Under the pieces are notes generated by a model, which was not told the origin of the DNA, did not search any database, and saw only the letters and a list, made by a program, of their open reading frames with translations. DNA of 64,000 nucleotides from Riemerella columbina DSM 16469 (GTDB lineage Bacteria; Bacteroidota; Bacteroidia; Flavobacteriales; Weeksellaceae). Numbering within the stretch: position 1 is the first letter of the stretch; every line of letters starts with the position of its first letter. The translations under genes were made by a program, and so were the position numbers. Location: the NCBI RefSeq assembly GCF_000374405.1, contig NZ_KB894218.1, positions 63,683-127,682 of the forward strand. Direction: 5' to 3'. Of this stretch, positions 1 to 8,316 are shown piece by piece.

Positions 1-1197
1 ATTGTTGTTAATTTAGGGTTTTTAGGATTTTTTAAATATTATAATTTTTTTATCGATAATTTTATTGCCGCATTTACCTTTTTTGGTCATAAACCTAATA
101 TTCATACTTTAAATATTTTACTTCCCGTTGGAATTAGTTTTTATACTTTTCAAACCCTGAGCTACACGATAGATGTTTACAAAAAGAAATTGCAGCCTAC
201 TAAAGATTTTATAGCGTTCTCTGCATTTGTGAGTTTCTTTCCTCAATTAGTAGCAGGTCCTATTGAGCGTGCGAGTCATTTATTACCGCAGTTTTATAAA
301 AAAAGAGAGTTCGATTACAATTTAGCAGTAGATGGATTGCGCCAAATGCTTTGGGGCTTTTTTAAGAAAATGGTAATTGCGGATAATTGTGCTATTTACG
401 CCAATCAAATTTTCGCTCATTATGATACTTCCTCAGGGAGTACATTGCTATTAGGGGCTATATTTTTTACTTTTCAAATATATGGAGACTTTTCTGGGTA
501 TTCAGATATAGCAATTGGTTGCTCTCGTTTATTTGGGTTTGATTTAATGAAAAACTTTGCCTATCCATATTTTTCTAGAGATGTAGCAGAATTTTGGAGA
601 AGGTGGCATATTTCGCTTTCTACTTGGTTTAGAGATTATTTATATATTCCACTTGGAGGAAGTAGAGGGGGCAATTGGATGAGAATTAGAAACACATTTA
701 TTATCTTTATAGTTAGTGGCTTTTGGCATGGTGCTAATTGGACTTTTATAGTTTGGGGATTTCTGAATGCTTTGTTTATTATGCCATCTATAATTCTAAA
801 AACAAATAGGAATAATCTAGAAGTTGTAGCACTAAACCGTTTGATTCCTTCATTAAGAGATACCTTAAATATTCTATTAACTTTTTTTCTCATGGTATTG
901 GCTTGGATCTTCTTCCGTGCGGAAAGCGTTACACAGGCATTTAGCTATATTTTAGGAATATTTAAGCCTTCGCTACTAAGTACTCCCAGCTTAAATAAAG
1001 CAGCTTTGGCAACCTTAATATTAGTTGCTTTCTTATTAGTAATTGAGTGGATTGGTAGGGATAATAATTATGCCTTAGAACATTTTTTGCTTAGAAAAAG
1101 CAGACTCATAAGGTGGAGCTTTTACTCATTTTTAATAATGATCATTATACTTTTTATGCAAACAAATGAAACGCCATTTATTTATTTTCAATTTTAG
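1..1197 (+). CDS. MBOAT-family O-acyltransferase (AlgI-like), 5' truncated by window edge
   Basis: The reading frame is open from base 1, so the N-terminus lies outside the window; 398 codons are visible. The protein is strongly hydrophobic with many membrane segments. It carries the family signatures FWRRWHIS (about 592-615) and FWHG (721-732), whose His is the invariant MBOAT residue. AlgI-like proteins move acyl, usually acetyl, groups across the inner membrane for O-acetylation of exported polysaccharide. The next gene, an SGNH-like protein, fits the usual partner that completes the transfer. The acceptor glycan is not known. An internal TTG at 190 is not the start, because coding similarity continues upstream of it. 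Confidence 0.9.
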   Translation: MVVNLGFLGFFKYYNFFIDNFIAAFTFFGHKPNIHTLNILLPVGISFYTFQTLSYTIDVYKKKLQPTKDFIAFSAFVSFFPQLVAGPIERASHLLPQFYKKREFDYNLAVDGLRQMLWGFFKKMVIADNCAIYANQIFAHYDTSSGSTLLLGAIFFTFQIYGDFSGYSDIAIGCSRLFGFDLMKNFAYPYFSRDVAEFWRRWHISLSTWFRDYLYIPLGGSRGGNWMRIRNTFIIFIVSGFWHGANWTFIVWGFLNALFIMPSIILKTNRNNLEVVALNRLIPSLRDTLNILLTFFLMVLAWIFFRAESVTQAFSYILGIFKPSLLSTPSLNKAALATLILVAFLLVIEWIGRDNNYALEHFLLRKSRLIRWSFYSFLIMIIILFMQTNETPFIYFQF

Positions 1198-1202
1198 ATA
1201 AT

Positions 1203-2138
1203 ATGAAAAATTTTATTAAAAATATTATTTTATTTACTTGCTATATATTATTATTTTATATAATAGTTACTCCTTTATGGTGTTTTGTGATGCCTAACTT
1301 TATGGCTAAAAATGTACGCAATTGTGTAGGCTGCTATGGACATCTCTTTTCAAGAGTTAGAGATGCGGAAAAGGTAAAAAATCCAGATATATTATTTTTA
1401 GGTTCTTCTCATGCATACAGAGGCTTTGATACGCGCGTTTTTTCAAAACATGGAATAACTTCATTTAATTTAGGCTCTAGTGCACAAACGCCAATCAATA
1501 CAAAAGTATTACTGCATCAGTATTTAGATAAGATACAGCCTAAAATGATTGTTTATGAGGTTTATGCAGGAACACTAACTTCAGACGGCGTAGAGTCTTC
1601 ATTAGATTTACTAAGTAATAATAAAATTAATATTAATTCTGTTAAAATGACTTTGGAAATTAATAAAATTACAACTTATAACACCTTATTATACGGTATG
1701 TTTAGACAGGTTTTTAATCTTAACGATGGCTTTTATGAGAACCCCAACCAAGGCGGTAATCATTATGTGTTAGGAGGTGGTTTTGTCCAAAGTGATTTTA
1801 GAAAAAATCCTTTGGAAAGTGAGAAAGTTGAAGAATGGAAGTTAAACCCTAAGCAAATTAATGCATTAAAAGAAAATATTGAATTTATTAAAGAAAGGAA
1901 TATTCCATATATTTTAGTTCAAGCTCCAATTTCTCAGAAATTATATAATGCTAGGACCAATAATAAAGAAGTGGATAGTACTTTAGCCCAACTTGGGACA
2001 TATAAAAATTTTTATGGAGAGATTAAATTAAATGATACTATAGATTTTTATGATAGTAATCATTTAAATCAGAATGCTGTAGTAAAATTTAATGAAAAGT
2101 TTATAACTTACTTAAAAACTATCAACTTTGCAAACTAA
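1203..2138 (+). CDS. membrane-anchored SGNH-hydrolase-like protein, probable O-acetylation partner
   Basis: This 311-residue protein has one N-terminal transmembrane helix (about residues 5-28) and a large soluble part. It shows an SGNH block-I-like motif (LFLGSSHAYRG) and a C-terminal DSNH segment matching the block-V Asp/His pair. It starts 5 nt after the MBOAT gene, so the two are probably co-transcribed. AlgJ/AlgX/DltD-like proteins work this way with MBOAT enzymes, accepting the acyl group and passing it to the glycan. The specific family is inferred, since I recognise motifs and context rather than close homology. Confidence 0.72.
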   Translation: MKNFIKNIILFTCYILLFYIIVTPLWCFVMPNFMAKNVRNCVGCYGHLFSRVRDAEKVKNPDILFLGSSHAYRGFDTRVFSKHGITSFNLGSSAQTPINTKVLLHQYLDKIQPKMIVYEVYAGTLTSDGVESSLDLLSNNKININSVKMTLEINKITTYNTLLYGMFRQVFNLNDGFYENPNQGGNHYVLGGGFVQSDFRKNPLESEKVEEWKLNPKQINALKENIEFIKERNIPYILVQAPISQKLYNARTNNKEVDSTLAQLGTYKNFYGEIKLNDTIDFYDSNHLNQNAVVKFNEKFITYLKTINFAN

Positions 2139-3282
2139 GAAAAAAATACTCATAAGAATTGGTTCTATGCGCCATGGCGGGGCAGAGAAGGTTTTGGCTA
2201 CATTTCTTAAAAGCCTTGACCCCAATCAATATGAGATTGATTTACTATTGAATTTATATTCAGGAAAATATTTAAAGGACATTCCAGAATGGGTCAATAT
2301 ATTATATCTTAATAAAGGGGAAATGATTACCACCAATCGTCCTCAAGATATTCCTAAGAAAGCATTTAGGGTAATCTACCAAGGGATACTTAAAAGGTTT
2401 CCTAAACTGCTGTATAAATTTATTTTAAAGAACAAATCATATGATGTTGAGTTTGCTGCGATACATGGTTTTAGGGATGAAATACTAAACTCTCCAATTA
2501 AATCTTCAAAAAAAATAATTTGGATTCATAACGATTTAAGAAAAACAGAATTTCATAATTATACCGATGAAGAAATTCGGAAGTTTTTTGGTTATGATAA
2601 AATTATGGTGATTTCTCAGCACATCCAAGAAGACTTTGAAAGCCTATGTAAAAATAAAACCGAAAAAAATAAAATTATAAGAATCTATAATCCTTTAGAC
2701 ACAGATGAAATACTCTCAAAAAGTGAAATACCTTTAGACAAAAATAATTCTTATAAAGAACCTACATTCATTTCAGTAGGTACCGTTTTTCCTCAAAAAG
2801 GCTTTGATAGACTTCTACGAGTTCATAAACGCTTACTGGATGAAGGCTTAAAACATCACATTAAAATTATTGGTGATGGCTATGATTTTCATAATATCAA
2901 TCAGTTAAAATCTACATTAGAAGTAGAGGATACCGTAGAGATACTAGGATTTATCCCCAACCCTTATCCGTATTTTAAAAATTCGGACTATTATGTGCTG
3001 AGTTCCCGCTATGAAGGATTCCCTACGGTATTGTTTGAAGCAATTACACTAAAGAAAAACATTATCGCAACAGATGTCTCTGGAGTAAAAGAAATGTTAC
3101 TAGATGGAAAATTAGGGCTAATTGTAGAAAACACAGAAGAAGGTATCTATCATGGAATGAAAAAAGCACTCACAGAACCAGATGCTTTTAAAGCGTATCA
3201 AGAAAAACTAAAAACTTACCATCCACCCTTTAACCTAGAAAACTCGGTGAAGAAAATTACCGATATTATAGACGAATTATAA
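2128..3282 (+). CDS. glycosyltransferase family 4 (GT-B fold)
   Basis: This 384-residue protein has the GT-B layout: an N-terminal glycine-containing loop (SMRHGGAEKV) and a C-terminal nucleotide-sugar site with the E-x7-E signature EGFPTVLFE. It would transfer a sugar in surface-polysaccharide assembly. The proposed start is TTG at 2128, the first possible start after an in-frame stop at 2113-2115. It overlaps the upstream gene by 11 nt. The next ATG (2167) would cut into the conserved first beta-strand. Donor and acceptor cannot be told from the sequence. Confidence 0.88.
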   Translation: MQTKKKILIRIGSMRHGGAEKVLATFLKSLDPNQYEIDLLLNLYSGKYLKDIPEWVNILYLNKGEMITTNRPQDIPKKAFRVIYQGILKRFPKLLYKFILKNKSYDVEFAAIHGFRDEILNSPIKSSKKIIWIHNDLRKTEFHNYTDEEIRKFFGYDKIMVISQHIQEDFESLCKNKTEKNKIIRIYNPLDTDEILSKSEIPLDKNNSYKEPTFISVGTVFPQKGFDRLLRVHKRLLDEGLKHHIKIIGDGYDFHNINQLKSTLEVEDTVEILGFIPNPYPYFKNSDYYVLSSRYEGFPTVLFEAITLKKNIIATDVSGVKEMLLDGKLGLIVENTEEGIYHGMKKALTEPDAFKAYQEKLKTYHPPFNLENSVKKITDIIDEL

Positions 3283-3292
3283 TATAATCCCT

Positions 3293-3844
3293 ATGCCGAC
3301 CATTATACAACAAGATTTTTACAGAGAATGTGGACGCTACCTTTCTTTTTTCCAAATTTGGAAGAAGTGTTTTAGTCCTAATCTACATTTTATTTACTGT
3401 TTTAGAAAAGCCCAACAATATAAAAATACCCTAATATTAGGTGTATTTTGGAAGTTGGTGCTAAGGCATTATCAAATTAAATATGGTTACCAAATTTACC
3501 CAGAAACTAAAATTGGAGCGGGTTTTTACTTAGGACATTGGGGTGCGGTGGTCATTAATCCTAAAACTGTGATTGGTAAAAATTGCAATATCGCCCAAGG
3601 CGTTACAATAGGTCAGCAAAACCGAGGTAAAAAACAAGGCGTGCCTACCATTGGTAATGGCGTATGGATAGGTACGAATGCGGTGATAGTCGGTAATATT
3701 ACCATAGGAGATGATGTTCTTATTGCTCCAAATACTTATCTGAATGCTGATGTGCCCGCCCATTCTGTGGTGATGGGCAACCCTGCTCAAATTATACCAA
3801 GAGACTACGCTACGGAAGGTTATATTAATAATGCCATATCATAA
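3293..3844 (+). CDS. serine O-acetyltransferase-like hexapeptide-repeat acetyltransferase
   Basis: This 183-residue protein has left-handed beta-helix hexapeptide repeats over roughly residues 78-170 (for example TVIGKNCNIAQGVTIG) after a short helical N-terminal part. The layout is that of the CysE/WcaB-type acetyltransferases. It is shorter than housekeeping CysE, and it follows a glycosyltransferase in what looks like one operon. A role in acetylating a glycan or precursor is therefore as likely as cysteine synthesis. It is the last gene of the polysaccharide locus; after it, the promoter region of carbonic anhydrase begins. Confidence 0.82.
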   Translation: MPTIIQQDFYRECGRYLSFFQIWKKCFSPNLHFIYCFRKAQQYKNTLILGVFWKLVLRHYQIKYGYQIYPETKIGAGFYLGHWGAVVINPKTVIGKNCNIAQGVTIGQQNRGKKQGVPTIGNGVWIGTNAVIVGNITIGDDVLIAPNTYLNADVPAHSVVMGNPAQIIPRDYATEGYINNAIS

Positions 3845-3881
3845 AGTTTGTTAATATTTCGTTTTTTTAAGCATAAAAGAT

Positions 3882-3889
3882 TACTTTTG
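3882..3889 (+). promoter_or_regulatory. Bacteroidota -7 box (TACTTTTG) for the carbonic anhydrase gene
   Basis: An exact TAnnTTTG match lies 79 nt before the ATG at 3968, in the AT-rich gap after the glycan operon. It implies a 5' leader of roughly 75 nt. I see no clear -33 TTG at the usual spacing. Confidence 0.55.
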
Positions 3890-3967
3890 TGCAATTCTTG
3901 ATTAGAGAATATTGTCTTATCGAAGATTATAAAGCACGACGAAACTAATTTTTAAATTTTATATATT

Positions 3968-4642
3968 ATGAGTAATTCGTATGACTTAATTTTCGAGAAC
4001 AACAAGAAGTGGGTTGAAAGTAAACTCGGAGAAGATGCAAATTTTTTTGAAAATCTCGCCAAAACTCAAACGCCAGAATTTCTTTACATTGGCTGTGCCG
4101 ACAGTAGAGCCACTGCAGAAGAATTAATGGGTGTGAAACCAGGTGAGGTTTTTGTACACAGAAATGTAGCCAATATTGTGAATGCTTTAGACATGAGTTC
4201 CACCGCGGTTATCCAGTACGCAGTTGAGCATCTTAAAGTAAAACATATTGTGGTATGTGGACACTACAATTGTGGTGGTGTGAAGGCAGCGATGACGGCT
4301 CAAGATTTAGGACTGCTAAACCCTTGGTTGCGTAACATTAGAGATGTGTATAGAATACACCAAGCAGAACTCGATGCTATTGAAGATGAAGGTAAACGCT
4401 ACGATCGTTTAGTAGAACTAAATGTCCAAGAGCAGTGCATCAATGTGATTAAAATGGCTTGTGTGCAAGAACGCTACATTTTAGAAGAATTTCCTATCGT
4501 ACACGGGTGGGTATTTGACCTAAGAACAGGTAAATTGATAGATTTGGAAATCGACTTTGAGAAAATACTTAAAGACATCCAAAAAATCTACAACCTTACC
4601 GACTCCGATTGGGTAATGAGGAGAAAAAAGAACACCCGTTAA
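3968..4642 (+). CDS. can: beta-class carbonic anhydrase
   Basis: This 224-residue enzyme interconverts CO2 and bicarbonate. The zinc ligands of beta carbonic anhydrases are visible: Cys43 in CADSR, His99 and Cys102 in HYNCGG. The catalytic Asp45/Arg47 dyad is present too. Length matches the family. It is followed within 8 nt by a small exported protein and then by a SulP anion transporter. This suggests a joint role in bicarbonate supply for growth in air. The ATG start leaves a complete N-terminal helix. Confidence 0.95.
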   Translation: MSNSYDLIFENNKKWVESKLGEDANFFENLAKTQTPEFLYIGCADSRATAEELMGVKPGEVFVHRNVANIVNALDMSSTAVIQYAVEHLKVKHIVVCGHYNCGGVKAAMTAQDLGLLNPWLRNIRDVYRIHQAELDAIEDEGKRYDRLVELNVQEQCINVIKMACVQERYILEEFPIVHGWVFDLRTGKLIDLEIDFEKILKDIQKIYNLTDSDWVMRRKKNTR

Positions 4643-4649
4643 AAACTTT

Positions 4650-4952
4650 ATGATGAAACTAAGAAGTCTATTGGTATTAATGATATTTCTCAACTTTCTG
4701 GCATTGCCTAGCATTGCTAAGTTGGCGGATTGGGATATCCCTACCATGAATCTCACCGTTTCAGAAGAAGAAACCCATTCGGCTCCGACTTTGTTTTCGG
4801 AAAAAACATTACCAAAGACTTTGGACATAAGAGATTTTCTAAAACTCTTAGAATTAAAATTAAATAAACAGCCTATTATTGTATTTGTTCTACAGTTCCA
4901 TAAGTCTCCAGTACTTAATATTATTTCCCCTCCTCCAGAATTTATTTCTTAA
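4650..4952 (+). CDS. small exported protein of unknown function (100 aa)
   Basis: I do not recognise this gene. It begins with a basic residue pair and a hydrophobic stretch (about residues 5-23) that reads as a signal peptide ending in PSIA. A short polar segment follows, then a C-terminal part with a second hydrophobic patch and a PPPEF end. It lies 8 nt after the carbonic anhydrase gene and before the SulP transporter, so it is probably in the same transcript. A role in the bicarbonate unit is suggested by position only. Confidence 0.6.
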   Translation: MMKLRSLLVLMIFLNFLALPSIAKLADWDIPTMNLTVSEEETHSAPTLFSEKTLPKTLDIRDFLKLLELKLNKQPIIVFVLQFHKSPVLNIISPPPEFIS

Positions 4953-4977
4953 TTTATTCGTATTTATAGAAAATCAT

Positions 4978-5019
4978 TGTCGTATTCAGTCGGAACAATG
5001 ATGAGTTCTGTCGTATTCA
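4978..5019 (+). repeat. two 11-bp direct repeats in the SulP upstream region
   Basis: TGTCGTATTCA occurs at 4978-4988 and again at 5009-5019, 31 bp apart (about three helical turns). The spacing would suit two binding sites on the same DNA face. No function is shown. Confidence 0.45.
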
Positions 5020-5045
5020 ATTTTAACGATTAAAATAATAATGCT

Positions 5046-5062
5046 CTATAACAATGTTATAG
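5046..5062. promoter_or_regulatory. inverted repeat upstream of the SulP transporter gene
   Basis: CTATAAC-AAT-GTTATAG is a perfect 7-bp inverted repeat with a 3-bp centre, 44 bp before the SulP ATG at 5106. It has the size of a dimeric regulator site. It is not followed by a T-run, so it is not a terminator. Confidence 0.45.
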
Positions 5063-5105
5063 AAAACTACTTGTGCATTTTTGTATAAAAAAATTAAATT
5101 AAGAA

Positions 5106-6710
5106 ATGAAAAAAACATCTTTTATAGGAGGGATTAAAGAGAATTTCCCTTCAGGACTTGTCGTATTTTTAGTAGCATTGCCACTCTGTTTAGGTATTGC
5201 TTTAGCCTCTGGGGCGCCACCTTTGTCTGGAGTTATTGCGGGTATTGTAGGTGGTATTGTTATTGGTTCGATGAGTAATTCTCATATCTCGGTATCGGGA
5301 CCTGCCACAGGGCTTGCTGCCATTGTATTGGCTGCCATTACCGATTTAGGTTCTTTTGAATTATTCCTTTGCGCGGGACTTATTGCTGGAGTTATCCAAC
5401 TTATTTTAGGCTTTGTAAAGGCAGGGAGTATTTCCAATTATTTCCCTAATAATGTCATCGAGGGAATGTTGGCAGGGATTGGAGTCATTATTTTCCTTAA
5501 GCAAATTCCTCATGCCTTAGGTTACGATGATGATTATGAGGGAAATCTTACTCTATTTAGTTCAGGGTACAATATGGATTCTATAATGAATTATTTCTCT
5601 AATTTAGAGCAATCTATACATTGGGGGGCCATTATTGTTACTTTAGTATCTTTAGTTATTCTATTGACATGGGAACAAGTGGGCGTTCTAAAAAAGATAA
5701 AAATGTTACCTGGAGCATTAGTGGCTGTAGTAGCGGGGATTTTACTCAATGAGTTTTTTATACAGTCAGGTAGTGCTTTGGCTATTGAGCCAGAACATTT
5801 AGTGAGTTTGCCTGTTCCACAATCACTTAGTGATTTTTCTGCGATGGTAGTATTGCCCGATTTTTCAGGTTTTTTAAATTCTCAGGTTTGGATTCTTGGG
5901 GCAACTATTGCTATAGTGGCTTCTATAGAAACCTTACTTTGTATAGAAGCTGCCGACCGTTTGGATGAGCATAGAAGAATTACAGATACCAATTTAGAGC
6001 TTAAAGCTCAAGGTATAGGAAACTTAATAAGCGCATTTATTGGAGGGCTACCTATGACTTCCGTAGTGGTGCGTTCATCAGCCAACGCCAATGCTGGTGC
6101 TACATCCAAGATTTCGGCAATTATTCATGGGGTATTATTACTCATTAGTGTGCTGAGTATTCCATTTTTATTAAATAAAATTCCATTGGCTACTTTAGCG
6201 GCGGTTTTACTATTGATTGGTTATAAATTAGCAAAACCATCTAAATTTGTCCATTTTTGGAAGAAAGGTAAATTCCAATTTATTCCTTTCGTAGCTACAG
6301 TGGTCGCTATAGTAGCCACAGATTTGCTCACGGGCGTTGGTATTGGTTTGGCTATTGCAGTATTCTACATTTTACAAGGGAATATGAAGCGGGCTTACTA
6401 TTACAGCCGAGAGGAATTAGACGATGCTGATGAGGTAACCATCAAGCTATCCGAAGAGGTTTCATTTTTAAATAAAGCGGCAATTAAAAAAACGCTTAAA
6501 AACATTAAACCTAACTCTAAAGTTACCATTGATGCCCGAGGAACTTCCTATATTACGGTAGATGTAGTGGAATTGATACAAGATTTTGCTAATGTCCGTG
6601 CCAAAGAAGAAGACATTGAAGTGAAGTTACTTGGCTTTAGAACATCTTATAAAGATTATGCAGAAAATCAGCATTCGCATATCGAAATAAAACATAGACG
6701 CGCGATGTAA
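5106..6710 (+). CDS. SulP-family anion transporter with STAS domain, probable bicarbonate importer
   Basis: This 534-residue inner-membrane protein has the SulP core with many transmembrane segments (about residues 15-425). The N-terminal signature FPSGLVVFLVALPLCLGIALASG is followed by SVSGPATGL. A cytoplasmic STAS domain occupies about residues 440-525. SulP members carry sulfate or bicarbonate. The gene is next to carbonic anhydrase, and no sulfur-assimilation genes are nearby, so bicarbonate is the better guess. Substrate cannot be fixed from sequence alone. Confidence 0.9.
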   Translation: MKKTSFIGGIKENFPSGLVVFLVALPLCLGIALASGAPPLSGVIAGIVGGIVIGSMSNSHISVSGPATGLAAIVLAAITDLGSFELFLCAGLIAGVIQLILGFVKAGSISNYFPNNVIEGMLAGIGVIIFLKQIPHALGYDDDYEGNLTLFSSGYNMDSIMNYFSNLEQSIHWGAIIVTLVSLVILLTWEQVGVLKKIKMLPGALVAVVAGILLNEFFIQSGSALAIEPEHLVSLPVPQSLSDFSAMVVLPDFSGFLNSQVWILGATIAIVASIETLLCIEAADRLDEHRRITDTNLELKAQGIGNLISAFIGGLPMTSVVVRSSANANAGATSKISAIIHGVLLLISVLSIPFLLNKIPLATLAAVLLLIGYKLAKPSKFVHFWKKGKFQFIPFVATVVAIVATDLLTGVGIGLAIAVFYILQGNMKRAYYYSREELDDADEVTIKLSEEVSFLNKAAIKKTLKNIKPNSKVTIDARGTSYITVDVVELIQDFANVRAKEEDIEVKLLGFRTSYKDYAENQHSHIEIKHRRAM

Positions 6711-6723
6711 TATTGAAACTAAG

Positions 6724-6757
6724 AAAGCCTAACCTTATGTGTTGGGCTTTTCTTTTA
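6724..6757 (+). terminator. rho-independent terminator after the SulP gene
   Basis: AAAGCCTAAC (6724-6733) pairs with GTTGGGCTTT (6741-6750), with one G-T pair, and a T-rich tail follows. It separates the bicarbonate unit from the rsmI promoter. Confidence 0.7.
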
Positions 6758-6777
6758 AATCTAACCAAAATAATCTC

Positions 6778-6785
6778 TATCTTTG
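6778..6785 (+). promoter_or_regulatory. -7 box (TATCTTTG) for rsmI
   Basis: An exact TAnnTTTG box ends 16 nt before the ATG at 6802, giving a predicted leader of about a dozen nucleotides. Confidence 0.65.
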
Positions 6786-6801
6786 CTAAAAACAAAACCG
6801 A

Positions 6802-7473
6802 ATGTCAGGCACGCTATATTTTGTTCCCACCCCAATTGGTAATTTAGAGGATATGACCTTTAGAGCGGTAAGGATTTTAAAGGGAGTAGATTATATCTTA
6901 TGCGAAGATACCAGAACTTCTGGCGTTTTACTAAAGCATTATGAAATCTCTAAACCGTTGAAATCTTATCATTTGCACAATGAGCATCATACTACGGATA
7001 GAATCGTTGAACATCTAAAAGAGGGTCAAAATATCGCCATTATTACAGATGCGGGAACACCAGGGATATCCGACCCGGGCTATCTTTTGGCTAAAGCCTG
7101 TGCGGACAATAATATAGAAATGATTTGCCTACCAGGGGCTACGGCTTTTGTGCCAGCTTTGGTAGTTTCGGGGTTGCCGAACCATGAGTTCTTGTTTGTG
7201 GGATTTCTCCCTGCTAAAAAAGGGCGACAAACCAAGCTCAAACAATTAGCAGAGGAAAAGAGAACCCTTGTTCTATATGAAAGCCCGCATAAAATCAATA
7301 CAACTTTGGAGCAAATCAAAACTTTTTTTGGAGTGGATACCCAAGTAAGTTTGAGTAGAGAAATTTCCAAAAAATTTGAAGAAACCCAGCGTGGCAGCAT
7401 CGACGAGCTTATCGCTTTTTCAAAAAGTAAAACCATTAAAGGGGAAATTGTGTTGATCATTTCTAAACCTTAA
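6802..7473 (+). CDS. rsmI: 16S rRNA (cytidine-1402 2'-O)-methyltransferase
   Basis: This 223-residue protein is a tetrapyrrole-methylase-fold SAM enzyme that 2'-O-methylates C1402 in the decoding centre of 16S rRNA. Diagnostic segments are the N-terminal YFVPTPIGNLEDMT, the EDTR block, the TDAGTPGISDPG loop and GEIVLII at the end. It lacks the longer C-terminal extension of proteobacterial RsmI. The start is fixed by the -7 box just upstream. It is a single-gene transcript that runs toward the 11-bp repeat array. Confidence 0.93.
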   Translation: MSGTLYFVPTPIGNLEDMTFRAVRILKGVDYILCEDTRTSGVLLKHYEISKPLKSYHLHNEHHTTDRIVEHLKEGQNIAIITDAGTPGISDPGYLLAKACADNNIEMICLPGATAFVPALVVSGLPNHEFLFVGFLPAKKGRQTKLKQLAEEKRTLVLYESPHKINTTLEQIKTFFGVDTQVSLSREISKKFEETQRGSIDELIAFSKSKTIKGEIVLIISKP

Positions 7474-7560
7474 TGATATTAAAAGTAAGGCGTGCGGTCT
7501 AAATTAGGATAATATTTTTCTCTTTATACGAAATATCACTATTTGTTGAGTACCACTTAT

Positions 7561-7802
7561 CTTCTTTTAAAGGGGGTATCATCCATTTCGATAGGGGGTA
7601 TTACCCCCTTAGTTAGTACTTGCTATCCCCTTTAGAACGGGTAAGCGACCCCTTCGGAACGGGTGGTTTACCCCTAGTTTAATACCTATTGACCCCTTCG
7701 GAAGGGGTCGGTAGCCCCTAAATAACGGGTCGATACCCCCTTATTTAATACTTAATAACCCGTTCTCTAGGGGGTGGTTACCCTTTAAGAACAGGTTATC
7801 AT
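7561..7802. repeat. phased 11-bp repeat array A (22 units, also read as 11 x 22 bp)
   Basis: The stretch divides without gaps into 22 degenerate 11-bp units. Examples in a row are CCCCTTCGGAA, GGGGTCGGTAG, CCCCTAAATAA and CGGGTCGATAC. Nearly every unit opens with a run of C or G and ends in A/T-rich bases, so a GC tract recurs once per helical turn in otherwise AT-rich DNA. Some neighbouring units form perfect hairpins (CCCCTTCGGAAGGGGT, 7693-7708). It fills the convergent gap between rsmI and a lipoprotein gene, 27 bp past the latter's stop. There is no open frame through it. A second copy lies at 36821-37040. Function is unknown. Confidence 0.85.
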
Positions 7803-7828
7803 AGCTAAATTGTATTATAAGGTTAGTC

Positions 7829-8263
7829 TTATTTAGTTTTTATCACAATAGTTGTGGTGTGTACCGAATGTTCTTTAATTTTAAACCTTGGTTGCTGGTT
7901 ACTAATTAAGGTATAGGAATCTTCATTATTTTTTCTAAATGCGGCAAAATAATAGGTTTGATTATCATCCACATGATATTTTGATAAATCGAAATACGCT
8001 AAACCATTGGCGTCAGAAGTTGCTTTCATTTCAATATCAGGTAGCATTGAATCTTTTTCTGGATTTACCTCTTTTTTAAACATCATTACCACGATGCCTT
8101 TTTGAGGGATCTGGTTTTTATCAATCACATTAATCTTTACCGAAGTTTTTGTTCTTGTTTCAGAGCTGCTACTCGAAAATTCTTCTGTGCTACTTTCGTT
8201 ACGACTACATGATACAGCTATAAAAAGTAGTGCGAATAGAGAGAATAAAAATATTTTTTTCAT
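7829..8263 (-). CDS. small lipoprotein with Ser/Thr-rich linker and beta-sandwich-like domain
   Basis: This 144-residue protein has a lipoprotein signal peptide with the lipid-acceptor Cys at residue 19 (AVSC). A Ser/Glu-rich linker follows (to about residue 40). The remainder is a short domain with the pattern of bacterial Ig-like or transthyretin-like folds (KINVIDKNQIPQKGIVVMMF, then SDANGLAYFDL). Such domains often sit on the outer membrane. I do not recognise a named family. Its 3' end abuts the phased repeat array, and a second lipoprotein gene lies 53 bp upstream in the same direction. Confidence 0.78.
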   Translation of the reverse strand: MKKIFLFSLFALLFIAVSCSRNESSTEEFSSSSSETRTKTSVKINVIDKNQIPQKGIVVMMFKKEVNPEKDSMLPDIEMKATSDANGLAYFDLSKYHVDDNQTYYFAAFRKNNEDSYTLISNQQPRFKIKEHSVHTTTIVIKTK

Positions 8264-8316
8264 AGTAAAATTATTTATTAGGTTGAAGGGTTTTAGTTAC
8301 TTGGTCAAATCTTAGT

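Noticed and set aside
190-192. TTG at 190 as start of the MBOAT gene
   Set aside because: The frame is open to base 1, and the preceding residues (LPVGISFYTFQTLSYTIDVY) are typical AlgI sequence.
7561-7802. CRISPR array
   Set aside because: There are no identical repeats with unique spacers. Units are degenerate, 11 or 22 bp long, and lie end to end. No cas gene is in the window.
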